Source: Caenorhabditis elegans (taxonomy: Eukaryota > Nematoda > Chromadorea > Rhabditida > Rhabditidae). Taken from it: a stretch of 64,000 nucleotides of DNA. Position numbers and translations under genes: made by a program. The DNA is taken from NCBI RefSeq assembly GCF_000002985.6, contig NC_003283.11, positions 13,268,001-13,332,000 of the forward strand, in the 5' to 3' direction. The number at the start of each line of letters is the position of its first letter. Position 1 is the stretch's first letter. Shown here in pieces: positions 24,393 to 37,167 of this stretch. Under the pieces are notes generated by a model. It was not told the DNA's origin and ran no database searches. It worked only from the letters and a program-made list of their open reading frames with translations.

Positions 24393-27300
24393 TGCACCTT
24401 CAGAGAGAGTAAGATTTAAATCGGTAAAAGAAACGAAAGAAAATTGAAAGATTGAACGGTAAAGGAAGTTGGCAGTTTCAAAATAAATCTTTTGATTTCT
24501 TGCTTTAATCCTATTAACTGGACTTGAAACCGAAGAAATGGATACCTAGGGTAAAAACTTGAAACAAAGTTCCACAAGCAAGGTTTTTCATCAAATTATA
24601 GCATTAATGTTCCACTTTTTTGCGTCTTGTTTTCTGGTCAAATTCTATTCGGTTTCTATTCAAAGCCGATGAAACATGGGAAATTCAGAAAATTGTGGGA
24701 ATATGATCGCATCGGAAATACAAGTAATTATAGGGGGATTGACCGAAGAAACGTCGCTCTAGCGTTCAGAAACCTTCTGAACCACGCGAAGGAACAAATA
24801 AATTGGCACAATAAGAAGATGTTGAAGTCAGTGAATACCAAACGGAAGATTGAAAGTGGTGGTGGTGGTAATGTAGGAATGTAAGAAAGAAGAGTCAACT
24901 TGATACTTGTGCGCAGGGTTCGTCACACTACTTGGTCCCGTATTTACACTCCTAATACGGCCCGTGCGGAGTTTTAATACCAAACGAGAGAGGTAAACTG
25001 TGTTGCCAAAGAGCAATCGGAGGAAGATGCTCCCTTTTGAATTACCGCAATTCCTTTATTAATATGATTGCTAATAGTAAGATAATTTTCAAAGACCGTC
25101 GTTATTGCTAGACCAATGCATTTAAAATTTTTGGTTGCTCATCTGAAATTAGTAGTTTATCAATTCCAAAAATTCAATTTCTTGGCTTTTCATGAATTAA
25201 CTGGAATCATCGAACAAGAATAATAATAACAAAAAAACCTCCGTTCAAAATAGGTAAGTAGCTATTTTTTTAAAGGTATTATAGGCATAATAGTAATAGA
25301 AGAAAAACGGTAGAAACCTTATTTAAAAAATTGAAAATAATTGTATCAAAAGTTATAAAACTAGTTTTTTAACAACTGTATTCTTAGAAAAAAAGCTATC
25401 CACCTCTAAACGGTCTCCACAGAATAAAGAAGAACAAGCTCATCTTCACCAAATGTTTATTGCCTTGTTTCGGTTTCGGTTCAGTTTATAAGTGGTTGGA
25501 GGATTATCGGAAAGATTCACTAGTTCTATATTCTGAATAAGAAATGTGCAAATAGATGAACAACTCTTACGGACAGAGTTCATGAATGAGGGCAATGCTG
25601 GAAAGTGTCAATAATGCTTATCAGCTTATTTTACGTTTTTTGGGCTGATGTTAAACCCTTTTTTTAGAAGTACCATTTTTGAATAGATGAACGCAATAAA
25701 AAATAATTTTGTGGGGAATACCAATGATATATTTTTTTAGAAAAGTAGTAAAATTATGTAGCATGTTCACCATTTAAAATAATTTAGTTTCGGGATTGCC
25801 AACTTTTTGCAAAGTTGAAACAAAAAGAGCTCACGATTTAAAAAAATTAGGTTTTTATTTCGCCAAAAATCACTAGCCTCGAAGCCATTTAGGCAATATG
25901 AAATCAAAAACCAAAAAGTCTTTCAAATAGCAGTTCCCTATTATTTTATGTGACTTGTCAATTGGAAAATTGTGAGAAAAGAAAAAACAAAGCTATAAAT
26001 CTGGAACAGATCCAAGATCCAATGTAATCTCAAAACACAGAAAGGTGTCGAAAGAGTCAGAGAGAACGGCAAGTGGATATGCTCTCAAATGGAGTGCTCA
26101 TTTGCAAACGGGGGAGGAGAGGAACCTGTTTATTTATCTGACGCATCACAATAAGACTCTTTTTCTTATTTCGATTTTTTGATTTATTACTTCAATAAGA
26201 AAAACGCACAAAAAAAGAGGCCATTGGCATATAAATGTGAGAAAAAGAAGAATTGGATGAAAAGAGTTGTGAGTGTGCGTGTGTGGCAATTAGTCCAAGT
26301 GACACTCAGCCTTTGAACATCGTTCATCGTGTATCACTGATAAATGACAACTGCCTCAGGTATTTTGGAAATCTTTTTTATCTCCGGCGGCTCTTTTGAC
26401 CTACTCTGAACTTTTGCTCTGTGCTTTGGAATAGAGACTAAGAACAGGGAACTTTCAACAGAAATTGGACACTTTGAAAGCCTTGTAGACATGGAGCATA
26501 TTATCTTTCGGGGTTTTTTTTTTGAAAAAGTTTAAAGTTGGTTAAGCGACAAAAATACGTTTCTTCCAAGTTTTGAAAACCGAAAAACCGAGCCTTTCCA
26601 TTTTTGGACTCAGAAGTCAGAGGCTGAGGAAGGCAAAGAAAATTAATTGATTTATGAAAATAAAAGAGCACTCTTGTCTTTTCCTGCCGACAACCGCACC
26701 GGAAAACTGCACACCAGATGGGTAAAAATGATGAATTAGATTAGATCAACGGAAATGGACAATGAGATTTGCGGTACCAGAGACACAAAAACATTCGAGG
26801 TGAAAGGCTACGTGTCACTGGAATAATATTCAATGCATCAAGGGAATATGCCCTTTGTCAATTGAAACTTTTTTTGAGGGCGAACTTGGGAATGTGGCAA
26901 GCAACTTTTTGGCAATATGGAATCAGAGGATAGTTAGGTTCACTGTAATTTCAAGCTTCTTTCAGAGTTTAATATCTCATAGCTAAAAGCAAATGCAGGC
27001 AGCAGTTTGCAAAGTTGACTAAAAAAGGCAATTTACTTTTGTCTTACAGCTTGGTATAAAATTAAAAGTTAAAAAGATTCCGTTGTGAAATTGAACACAT
27101 CACATCCGACAAAATTCCAAGTAAATATAGAAAAAAAAACAGGACATTCTAAAAAGGTTTGCAATTTATAATTGTAAGTGCTTCGAGGTAAAAACGGATA
27201 ATTAAAAATTTTATAGTTTTCAGAACTAGTCGCGCACTTGCTCAAATATCGAGTGGAGGATATAGTTTTTTAATTTTTTTCAGAAATGTTAAAAACTTTA

Positions 27301-29519
27301 AGTTCGGCATTCTCAAATTTATTTTGAATTATTTGTATTACTTCTTGAGCAGTTTTCATTCATTTTGAATATTTTCTCAATCGTGAAGCCCAAAGAAAAT
27401 CCTGTAGTGATTTCAGAAAATCTAACTAAGTCACACTCCCAGTTTCTAGATATGCTTCAATTTCATCATAGATTAAAAAGATAAGTGAATGAAATGTAAC
27501 TCCTAGACGTTCAATAATATGATAACCTTTTAAACTCTCGACCTATTTCACCCAGCTGCCCCGTATAAAAATACGTCTATCTTCTCCGGATACCATGTTT
27601 GCCAATGCATTGTGCACAACAAAACCATCTGTCGATCATGTGAAAAAGGGGAGGAAATGCAGTGAAATAGGGCATTTCTGTTCAGAAAAGAAAAGGCACA
27701 CGAACACACAAAAAGAGAAACCCTACAATTCACCGCATAACATGTAATTTTTGTTTTCTTTCATTGTTTTTTGAACTAACCTACTAAATAAATGAACCGT
27801 CGTCTTCTTGTTTCGTCATTCATCATTCATTCTTACAGGACAATAGTAGTAATAAGTCATTGAGCGGCGCGGTGTTGCAAACTTCAAAATGAATATATAT
27901 CTAAGTATCTTCTTTTTTCAAAATGTCAGGTCAGGTCTCAGACACCCTGGAACTGGACGGGACGGAGGGACACGGGATAAGATGTGTGTGTGTCCCACTA
28001 TTTGATGATAAGAAGATATGTGATAAGAATCTACGTGGAGCAACTCTGGGATATGAGTGGAAGTGTGTTGAATAGTGAAAACGAAAGAACGCCTGTTCTC
28101 ACGCATCACGTAGAAGACACAGACACATATTGAAATCGCTTGTGTGCTTGTGCACTATTGAAATGAGCACGAGGAGGGACCACTGGTCTTCTAATGCTAA
28201 CAATTGTAAAATGAGTAGATAAAAAGATACGGATGCTACGACGATTTTGCAATGTCGGTAGAAACATAAAAACGAAGTGAAATTTAATTTTAAAAGAAAA
28301 ATTATATTTAAAGTAGGATTATTGGTGTGTGAGAAAATAGTGACTTAAAAATGTTGTACACATCAGGGCTGTTCGGGATCCGGATTTTTCGGCGAACCCT
28401 AATTTTTTTTCGGCAAACGGCGTATGCCGTTCGCAGTTTGCCGCATATCCCTGGTACACATCTAAAGACTCACTATAAAGCTACAAAACGTCTAAAAACT
28501 AAAAGAAAAAAAAATTTCAACTAATTGAGAAGTTCTGAACACTAACTACTTGTTGAGCCTCGAGGCATTACCCTAATTAAAAAATTGCAACTGTAAAAAA
28601 CTGTATCAGAATTTTTTAAATTTATTTAAGTCAATTTTTTAAAGTCACAATTATGCAAAATGATCTTGTCATACGTTCTAAAGTAGTTATGCCCAACGCC
28701 AATTTGACAGTTTAAATTCGGGATTCTAGAGAAAAGAAAAATAGAATGTGTTTGGAAAACGTCAAAAACAAGTATTAAACAACAATAGTTTCCTGAACCC
28801 TCATTACCGGAAAAAAAACATCGTGTGAATCATAAAACTAGTCAGTGATGTTTTCTAACGATTTTCTAACCGTTACAGACTATCGTGAACTGTATTTTAT
28901 CAAAGAAAAATTATGAGGTAATTTTAAGTTCAACTTTTTCAGAGCAAAATTAAAAATACCTACGGTAGAGCATTATATCTGAATTTAATTTTTAATAAAT
29001 TGGCAAAAAATTGTTTCTATTTTGAAAGTTCCTGTTATTAATATTAAAAATGTAAACTGAACGATAGTGAACCCAAATTGAGAATGTGAGCGGATCCACG
29101 TGAGCGAAAAGAATAAAGGAATCAGTCAAAGAGACTGGGTCACGATTAGCATAATCAAGTAGCGAATCGGGAAAAACTGTTGATATCTCGAAAGGGAGAG
29201 TAAGCAATGCAGCGTTGAGATGTGAGCGGTAGTCTTTAGAAATCTGAAAATTAAGCTTCTGGTTGAATTACAACACTTGAAATGTTGTTTATTTTGAGAA
29301 CTCCTGTAACCATTTATTTTCCTCCCACACATTTTTATTCCTGTATAATTTTTCAATCAATAAAAAACAGAAGCCCAGAGTATGAACTGTGCATACCAGA
29401 ATTTGGTCCAAGAAATCAAATAAATTTTATTGACACATTAAAAAATGGTGGATAAAAACGGCTGCATCCATCCGTTTTTCCTGTAGAGAGACATTTTTAT
29501 AAAACGCTCTGCAGCTGAA
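24393..29519. other. Gene-free intergenic region (5 kb)
   Basis: Upstream of the RhoGEF first exon. A few short ORFs (24627-24884, 27548-27733, 27918-28109) lack splice context and recognisable content. A small GC-richer palindromic patch near 28375-28450 (CGGCAAACGGCGTATGCCG) looks like part of a dispersed repeat. This block probably contains the distal RhoGEF promoter. Confidence 0.4.
28378..28452. repeat. Short palindromic GC-rich repeat fragment
   Basis: About 75 bp with alternating CGGC/GCCG motifs (CGGCAAACGGCGTATGCCGTTCGCAGTTTGCCG region) in an otherwise AT-rich spacer. It resembles the dispersed CGGCAAATTGCCG-type repeats common in worm genomes. Boundaries are approximate. Confidence 0.4.
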
Positions 29520-30050
29520 ATGAATTTTGGTGAAAGTTATTGCTCATTTCACTGTTCTTGGTGTCAGCCATTGCTGGATTCACTCTCAAAAGAAAGTTGT
29601 TGGTATCTCAATTTTCAATCTGTGGATGAGTCTGTAAGTTTTATTCAGGAAATATTCAAATGTAATTATCAACTTACAGCAATTCTACGACGAAACGTAC
29701 TTTGCATCTCCAAAAAATAAAACTCCGAGGGTTTCTGTAAGTTTAAACGTTTGAATTACGTTTTGAACATTCTGGAATTTCAGGGAAAACTTAAAGAGAA
29801 GCTTCTTCAGTTTGTCAAGACTCCTGAAGATTTGGATCGTCCCCGCAAAAGAGCCATCATACATATTTGTAGGAGAATTAAAAAAATAACCGGACAAGAC
29901 ATTGATCCAGAATACATCAGCAAATTGTTGTATGGATTGAAAAGAGCAAGACGTGACAAGTTTCGAAAGATTAATCGAGAAATTTTTCGTGGGCTGAACT
30001 GGGATTTCACTCAATTTGAAAAATGCACTTTTAAGTGTGTGCTTAATTAG
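29520..30050 (+). CDS. Small basic protein, possible divergent DNA-binding (homeodomain-like) fold
   Basis: Three exons: 29520-29633, 29680-29736, 29784-30050, all phase 0 with GTAAGT donors and TTACAG/TTTCAG acceptors, giving 145 aa. The N-terminus is Cys-rich (FHCSWC, then a third Cys about residue 27). The C-terminal 88 residues are strongly basic. They suggest three helices: KLKEKLLQFVK, RAIIHICRRIKK and YISKLLYGLKRARRDKFRK. The spacing and the basic last helix are reminiscent of a homeodomain, but the Trp48-Phe49-x-Asn51 core is absent, so this is inference only. It lies in the same orientation and 3.8 kb upstream of the homeodomain-like cluster and may be a far-diverged member. No family was recognised with confidence. 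Confidence 0.65.
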
Positions 30051-31855
30051 ATGTCACTTTTTATGTTGAAATCATTCCAATCGCTAGTACTTCATAAATA
30101 AAAATCTTATAATCTCTGATGTTTTCGGAATTTTATTTAACTATGGGAACTTTTGCAGATCTCAACAGCTAATTTTTCAATTAGGTCTAGTTTTCTGCAA
30201 CTTTCAGTGTAGAATTACAATTTAAATGTTTTGAAATTTTTTTCTGAATTTTGAAAAAAAAAAACGTGAAAAAATATAATGAGAACCGTTTGCAAATGGT
30301 GAATTAAAACTACTCAAATTATTTTTATCGCAAGCATTTTGCATGTGGCCTTTATTTGTCAGTTTTCTGAATGGATTCCAAAACTATATGCATTGTTGTA
30401 TTGACATTTCATAGGAGTATTCCCTCTAGATTATTTTTGCAATAGTATTCACATTCAAATCCTAATCCACATTTAGAATATACACATTCACTAATTTTTG
30501 GTCTATATTCACAAAACGCGTATCACTGAGTTAATGATAAAAAGAAAGAAAATGTACACCAAATCCCTCAAACATATTATCATTAATCTCAACGACAAGA
30601 GCCTAAAATAGATAATCTGGTGTACGGAGAAAAGTGTTTTCCAAAACTTGCTATTCTATGTGCTCTGACACAAATTTCACTTCACGTTGACATAACCACA
30701 TAATCCAGAAATACTCTTTTTTTTCATTCGTTGTACTCTAAAAATTCTTTCATGCTTTCATATCTCTGATTGTCTCAGTCTGCAATCAAAACAAAAACTC
30801 ATATGTTGAGTGTTTTTAAACCAGAGTGTCGGAGTGTATGCAACAACTCGGTGAGTTGTTTTGTTTTTTATTTGTTTCTCATACCCACCACCTGTCTATG
30901 ACCTATCTCATGTTTTGAAAAATTGATCTGGATCAGAAAACGACTGATCAAAATAACGTTTTGGCGCCATATGATAACTTGCGACTAGAATTCTATTTAC
31001 ATCACGTTGAAGCTCACTCATTAAAAGTTCATACTTGTTATCACCCTTTCAGTAGACATTGAAGTTTTGATCAAAGCTGACAAAGTCAAAGTGCAAGTGC
31101 TGACTTTGCAGCTAAGATGAAATTGACAATTTTGGAGACTGATAAAGTATACTTTACCGCAAGTAAAAGCTTTGAGCACAAAATAAATTTGAACTGGCAT
31201 GTTTTGGTTTTTATGAAGTCAACTTTGACAGGATTTGTGAAAAGAGACTTGCGATGATCCAGATTTTGAAAAATCTGGGACTGATAGCATACCAGTATTC
31301 TTAAATGTCACAGAGCTAGTTTTATAAAATTATCAAATTACTTCCCTGCTTGAAACCGTTTCATGAACAAATCTAATTCGAGAGTTATATCCCACACTTT
31401 CTCTGAAATTTCCATTTCTCACTTTTTCATATTTTTTATCTTTTTTTCTTAATCAACCGGAAGTATGAGCGTTATCATGAAAGAAATCAGGAAATTTGAT
31501 TTCTAGAATAGCTCATTCTGGCCAAGATTTTTGTTGTTGAGGGTTCTCTCGATGTTTTGATTACTATAATTACGAGTGAAATTGAATGTTTGGGAAATTG
31601 AGTATTGCACAAACAAATAGAGAAAAATACGTTTCTTTAACAACAATTAGAAAGTAAAAATAGTTCTGTCGTATGAAAGGCACTATTAGGAAATCAGAAA
31701 ACAACGACGTTTGAAGAAAATTTGACTCCGCCCAGAATTTTCCGTAATCTTTTTGAAGCACAATTTCAAAGATATATGCTTTGTTAGTATTGTGTATATG
31801 TTAGTTTTGCACCCTTCTTGTTGTCAGACCCACTTTGATAATTTCAGAATTTTTA
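30051..31855. other. Intergenic, no gene seen
   Basis: AT-rich spacer. An AATAAA-like tail for the preceding gene lies near 30096. No other feature supported. Confidence 0.35.
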
Positions 31856-32210
31856 TGATGTGTTCCAGTAAGTGTTCCAAAATTGTTTGAATTTTACAAT
31901 TATTATAATCGATAATTTTAATAAATTGTGGCAAAGAAAACCAACTTAACTTTTGTAAATAAAAACTAGAAATGTCAAACTCAAAATTAAAGTTCAGAAA
32001 AAAATTAACATTTTTTTAGTGATGAAAACAAAAAGTGATGAAAACAGAACCATTCGAAAATATTTTGAAACGTTTTTGGTCATTTTTTACATCATAGTAA
32101 CGGTTATCAACATTTTCCCGACTGACCGTACTCCACCTTTAACAACAAGCCAAGAACTAGCATTCCAAATAAATGCTGAAGTTCGACGAAATACCGAAAA
32201 CATGATCTAA
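31856..32210 (+). CDS. Possible small two-exon gene, unknown
   Basis: ATG ATG TGT TCC A at 31857-31869 is followed by a GTAAGTG donor. A TTTTTTTAG acceptor precedes 32019, where TG ATG AAA ACA continues in frame to a TGA or TAA near 32210, about 68 codons. The predicted product has one hydrophobic stretch (LVIFYIIVTVINIF) after a charged N-terminus. Alternatively the hydrophobic part is itself an unrecognised intron. There is no family match, and coding potential is weak apart from the splice-site fit. Confidence 0.25.
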
Positions 32211-33790
32211 GAATATATTGAGTGACACGTGAAACACTCAAATTACCTGACATCTGCTCTGATAGAACTTGTTTGATTCAGGAAGATTAAGAAACCTAAC
32301 TTGACAAAGAGCATGTGCAACATGAGAGCAACATCTGTTTCGTTATTTTTATTTGTTCTATAAGTTTTTAGCTCACTTGAAAAATTGCTGGTCATCATTC
32401 TGTCTCTTGGTATTTGTGCCCAATTAGATTCTGAGTTCTTCAGTTTTTTTTTTCGAACGAGTTTCAGTTTCAAGAATCAAGGAAGAAGAGTTTCAAGGAT
32501 TTCAAACTTTGTCGAACTTTTAAGAAATGTCATTGACTGGAATGTTGAGCTAAAAGCACTCAATTGTTCTATCATCAATTCATAGCCGTGTGATTTTCCT
32601 GTTGCTTTTTTCTCATTCTCCTTCATCTTTTTTTCCGAAAAAATAATCACGATGACACAACCATCCGTCGTGCTGTCCCGTTGTCCCATGAGTGTGTTTT
32701 TTTGTGATGATGATGCTTTAGTTGACAAACGGAAACAAGAAACACCTCTCCTGAGTCTGTTTCTCTTTTTGTGTATGTATGTGTGTGTGTGTGTGTGTGT
32801 GTGTCCTTGCGTGATTTACAGGTGAGCTGGACGATACGTTGGGCAATATATGTCTTCAGCTTAAGCATTTGTAGTTTGTTTCAAAAAAATATTTGCAACA
32901 GAGTGTGATAGTTGAACAAGAAGAATGTATCACATTTTCTAGTCTAACTAGCTTTGCTGTCGCCAAATGTTCTGTTAAATTTGAGTTCAAAAAAGTTTTA
33001 CAAAATCAGACTGAAAGGAAACAATTTTTGCAAAGTCCTCTAATAAAGAATCATTATTTTTATTCACTTTAACTAAGATGGCCAACTTCCGGCTCTTTTG
33101 CTCAGAAAAAAAAAGAATGCTCTCAAAACTGGAGATACAAGTCTTCCTGATTGAAGTATACACATTTCAGTATATATCATTTCGGAAATCGCGTCATGAT
33201 TCTTATTTTGTCGTTTTGTTTACTGGGACAAAAAACGTGGAGGATTCTGTAAACATTGAAAACTTTTAGAATACAATATGATATGTTATTTGAGATACTT
33301 CCGTCTGATTTGATTTATTTGATAGTTTTTTTGGAAATCGAATTTTAAGTAATTGGAGTGTAAATCTGAAAAAAATAGTTGCATTAACACATTGTCTCTT
33401 CAAATATTTCGAATAATCCAGGAACATTTCATTTATCATACTTATCATTTCTAGGGTACTTCTGATACCTACATCTTAATGCAAACAATCAGTGTGTGGT
33501 CAAAAGGGCGTCAAAAAGATAATGATTAGAATAGACACTAATATGTAGAAGGGCGGTGGGTGTTACACGGTCATCAATCTCAGCGAACTCCTGTCTCTCC
33601 TTCGATGATCTTTTCCATGGGTTCGTCGGTTCTTCTTTCGCCATTCATAACGTTGTGCTTATCACCTTATCATCTCTCTATTGTTACAACAATGTCTCTT
33701 CTCCACCCACAATATCTATCAATTTTCGTTTTTTTTCGCGTTTGTCTTTTATTGATGCTTCCATAAATTTATATGTTTGTTGTTTTTTGC
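32211..33790. other. Intergenic, no gene seen
   Basis: Spacer with a (GT)n microsatellite and several short ORFs on both strands without splice context. The stretch 33540-33790 is likely 5' sequence of the next gene, ending at a TTTTTTGCAG acceptor near 33791. Confidence 0.3.
32771..32804. repeat. (GT)n microsatellite
   Basis: Imperfect, then perfect GT dinucleotide run of about 34 nt (GTGTATGTAT followed by 12 GT units). It is translated as TH/VC repeats in shadow ORFs. Confidence 0.95.
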
Positions 33791-33848
33791 AGTGTCAATC
33801 TGAACTTTTCAAGCTAAAACATTTCACTTCAGAGTTTTACTTGCTTTA

Positions 33849-35405
33849 ATGGTTCCCGTTGTTTTTCCGACCTTTCTTCCTGGCGCTGGCTCAGATCCGA
33901 ACATTCTGGAGTTGTGTGTAAGCACATTAATTAATTCGTCCACAATTACAACATTTATAATTTTTCAGAAGAATATGCTTTTTGCCAGTCGTCACAAAGA
34001 GTGTACAACTGCCTCGGAGCTTCTTCATAAAGTCGTGGCACTTAAATGCATTCAGAATCACCACACAATGAGGTACATTTACATAAACTTTTTTGCCTAT
34101 AGAAACGCAATTAGCAACACAATGCAAACGTTATAAAACAAAGTGATTTGACAAGAAAATGAAAAGTCGATCAAAAATAATCGGGAATGTCATGTGACAT
34201 GTTCAACTCGAACTGTTCTATATATTAAACTGTTTTTGTTAGATTCTGGTGTTTAAGTTGATTTTTTTTATAGAAAATATGTCAGATAGAGAAAGGAAAA
34301 TAACAAAATGTACAACAAATAAACAAATTTGATAACTAAAAAATTCAATGAAATTGACCATAGAACCTGTAATAAGGCGTTAGTCATTTTTATTTCGAGG
34401 GCGTAAATCACTATCGGAAATTTGGAAAAAATTATCAAAACTGACTTTTTTGCTTTGTTGCTTTGTTCTTAATGGAAATTTACAAAGAAAGTGGTCTAGA
34501 TCAAATTTAAGGGCAGGTAAACATTTTGAACTAGAAAATTGATCTAAATGTTTCTAGTATTTTTAAGACCCGTATGACCCAAATATAGATTTTTCAGAGT
34601 TATCCTTTAACGATTTTAAGAATTTCTAGGTGTTGGAAAAAATTCTGGAAGACATTTAGAAGTTGCTATATAATTTTTTTGTATTAAAAAATCAAACATT
34701 TCTGATTTTTTGAAAACATGAAGTGTGCTCAAACACTTTCCTTGCTATGTATTTTATAAACTCAAGGACTATCATTTGTTTCAGCGTCCCAAGCACAAGT
34801 CACCCGGCATCTTCAACTCCATCGCTGGCAACAGCATCTCAGAATTTTTCCTCACACTTACCTGCTTCATATTCAGCAGATCTTTTCGAAAATATTGAGA
34901 ACAATGAGCATAAAGCAATTTCTGGAGCTCCGATATTTTTTAATTCGATCACTGCGGTGCTCAAAAACCTTGCAAAAGCTGGTGTAGATCCGATTGTCGC
35001 TGAAAATATTGCCCTGGACCGACTATACTCACAAGATGCGAATCCTCTCTGCGATTTTTCGCATCCAATGTTCAATGGAGAACAGAGAGATATAGTTGTA
35101 AAGGATATTTTGAGAAAACTTCATGTGAGTTTGAAAATGTTTTGTAAATGCAAAATTGGTTTTAGGATCACGAAAATTTCACGATTGATGGAGCACCGTA
35201 TCCATTTGACATCAAATCTGCACTTCGTTATTCAGAGCATCTTCATTCTCAGATCCCTCCATTAGAAGTATGTTTCTAAAAATATTAATCAGTCAAAACA
35301 TGTGAATACTTTCAGACCATCAGCCCACAGCATCTTGCACACGAACAGTCAATTACCCTTGCAGCATTGGCAAGGTTTATGGCGATGCGTGAAATGGCTA
35401 GTTAA
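33849..35405 (+). CDS. N-terminal half or separate gene of the homeodomain-like cluster
   Basis: Five exons: 33849-33917, 33969-34072, 34785-35124, 35166-35267, 35316-35405, giving 234 aa. A candidate trans-splice acceptor TTTTTTGCAG ends near 33791. There is a Ser/Pro/Thr-rich linker (about 58-85) and then mainly helical sequence with no domain I can name. The frame closes at TAA 35403-35405. Only 37 nt later comes an acceptor TATCAGTTTCAG and, 19 nt beyond it, the ATG of the next homeodomain-like ORF. The last exon (LAHEQSITLAALARF) resembles a stretch of the paralogous 37-39 kb gene (GLANHAEADQLVLAIYVTS), where the protein continues. This ORF and the next may therefore once have been, or still be, one gene. 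Confidence 0.65.
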
Positions 35406-35460
35406 GATATACAACTTTTAATTTAATTTGTATCAGTTTCAGAACTTATACTTAATCGCA

Positions 35461-36523
35461 ATGTTTTCATTGGAAAATAATAATATCGAAGAACGCGTCT
35501 ATCATTCGGCATTATTCTGGACATACCGTGAAGCATTCAAATCGTTCTACTATCCGAAAATGCCCGCTCCAATTCCTCCACAATTTCAGTTGACGGTAAG
35601 ATTTGAATTATAATTTTAAAACTCAAACAAAAATTTTAGCCATCAGAACGACAAATTCTCCGTCGTTATTGGAACGCAGGAAATCGACATGTAACTACAA
35701 CAGAATGCATTTTTCTAGCAAGAAGATGCCCGAGCTTGGCGCCATTCCAAGTGTACGGGTTTTTTGATAAGCGTCGTAGAAGAGAATATAATAAATATCG
35801 GTAAGTACTATCTATGTTTCTGTCAAATTTTCAATTTATTAATTTGTTTCAGTGGCTTGAAAGACGATGAAACTTTGGCTCTGGAGACCACTCAAGTCTG
35901 GAAAAAGCTGAGAGAGCTGAAAGGAGGCATTGATGATGATGAGAGTGATGAGGACGATGAGTTGTTAATTCAGAGAGAATTTCTTTCGGTATTATAAAAC
36001 AGAAAAACGTTCAGTTTATTAAAGAGTATTTCAGAAAGATGATAATAAGAAACTGGAACTCTTGTGGCAAGTTGGCCATCGAAAGCCGAGTCGTAACGAG
36101 TGTGAGATTCTTGCTGCTGAAATGCAAATGGACAATGGAGAGCAGGTAAGGAATTGAGGACTCGAGGGAGACAACAGAGAATTCAGGTTTTGATTTTGAA
36201 TACTTGTAACAGTCCGAAATGTTCAAGACAAAAATTTCAAGAATATGCTTTGAATAAACCAACTTTCTCATGTTATTCTTGTCAAAATTTAGCATGTTAA
36301 CCTATTTCGAATATTTTCAAGCTACTCAAGTTTCAAGTATACAAATCATTATCAATTCCGGTAGCAAATTTCACAAGTTTTCTCAATCCATTGTTCTGAA
36401 ACTCTCAATATTGACCTCCGTTTTTTTAAATCATCGTCTTTCCAGATATTTGCTTACTTCGAAGACCGCCGTTGGCATGACGAATATCAAAACCGAAAGC
36501 GATCATGCTCCTCAAGAAGATAA
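35461..36523 (+). CDS. Protein with two divergent homeodomains lacking Asn51
   Basis: Exons 35461-35595, 35640-35800, 35853-35988, 36035-36145, 36446-36523 give 206 aa. Homeodomain-like unit 1 is about residues 46-99, ending QVYGFFDKRRRREYNK. Unit 2 is about 144-200, ending QIFAYFEDRRWHDEYQ. Both keep the helix-3 pattern Q/V-x-x-F/Y-F-x-x-R-R, so the fold assignment looks sound. Position 51, almost always Asn in homeodomains and the key adenine contact, is Lys in unit 1 and Asp in unit 2. An acidic linker (DDDESDEDDE) separates them. Expected to be nuclear; DNA binding may be altered or lost. It is either downstream in a tight two-gene arrangement or the C-terminal half of the preceding ORF. 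I cannot assign a ceh number. Confidence 0.75.
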
Positions 36524-37167
36524 TAACTTCCGCCGAATTTCCATATACTCTTTTCATTGTTTATTACATTGGCAATAACATTTCACCCCCGAACTGTGTT
36601 CACTGGACACATATCTTTAACTTTTCCGATGTGTACATCACCTTTTTAATGATCTTCACCTTCTTCTTGCTTTCCCCCGTTTTTTTAAGAAATGTAGTAC
36701 GTTGATTTTTATAGAACTAGAAGGCTTGATGCTTTTTTTTAACTCCGTGAATGGGAATTAAATTAAAATAAAGTTCTTGATTGTGAGTTTCGAAATGAAG
36801 AGAATGGCTGCTGCTATCAAAAATTCATTCATTATCAGTTTAAGTTACAGAGTGCACCTTTGTGTTATCAGTTTCTTGTTGCCTTCTGAGTTTGAAAAAC
36901 CATTCCCATGTGTGCCACTTTCGATTCTCTAGCGAAAAACTAACTGCCTTTAGGAATTTTTTTATAATTTTGAACGTTTTGAAGTTTTTAAAATTTTTTC
37001 TAGAAAGTTAAGCTTTTTCCAATTAATTAGCTACGTTCTTCTACAAATGCTTCTACAAAAGCTACAAATTCTTTGATCGATCAGCTGCTGAGAAACAATA
37101 ATCTTTATAATTATATTCGATAATAACAATTTTACAGTTCTGACAACTAATAAGTTAATTTCTAAAA
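36524..37167. other. Intergenic, no gene seen
   Basis: AT-rich spacer between two homeodomain-like genes. A short ORF (36505-36705) is the out-of-frame 3' end of the preceding gene. Confidence 0.4.

Noticed and set aside
33556-33849. 97-codon ORF just upstream of the homeodomain-like gene
   Set aside because: It precedes the likely trans-splice acceptor near 33791 and ends at the true ATG. No domain; probably promoter sequence.
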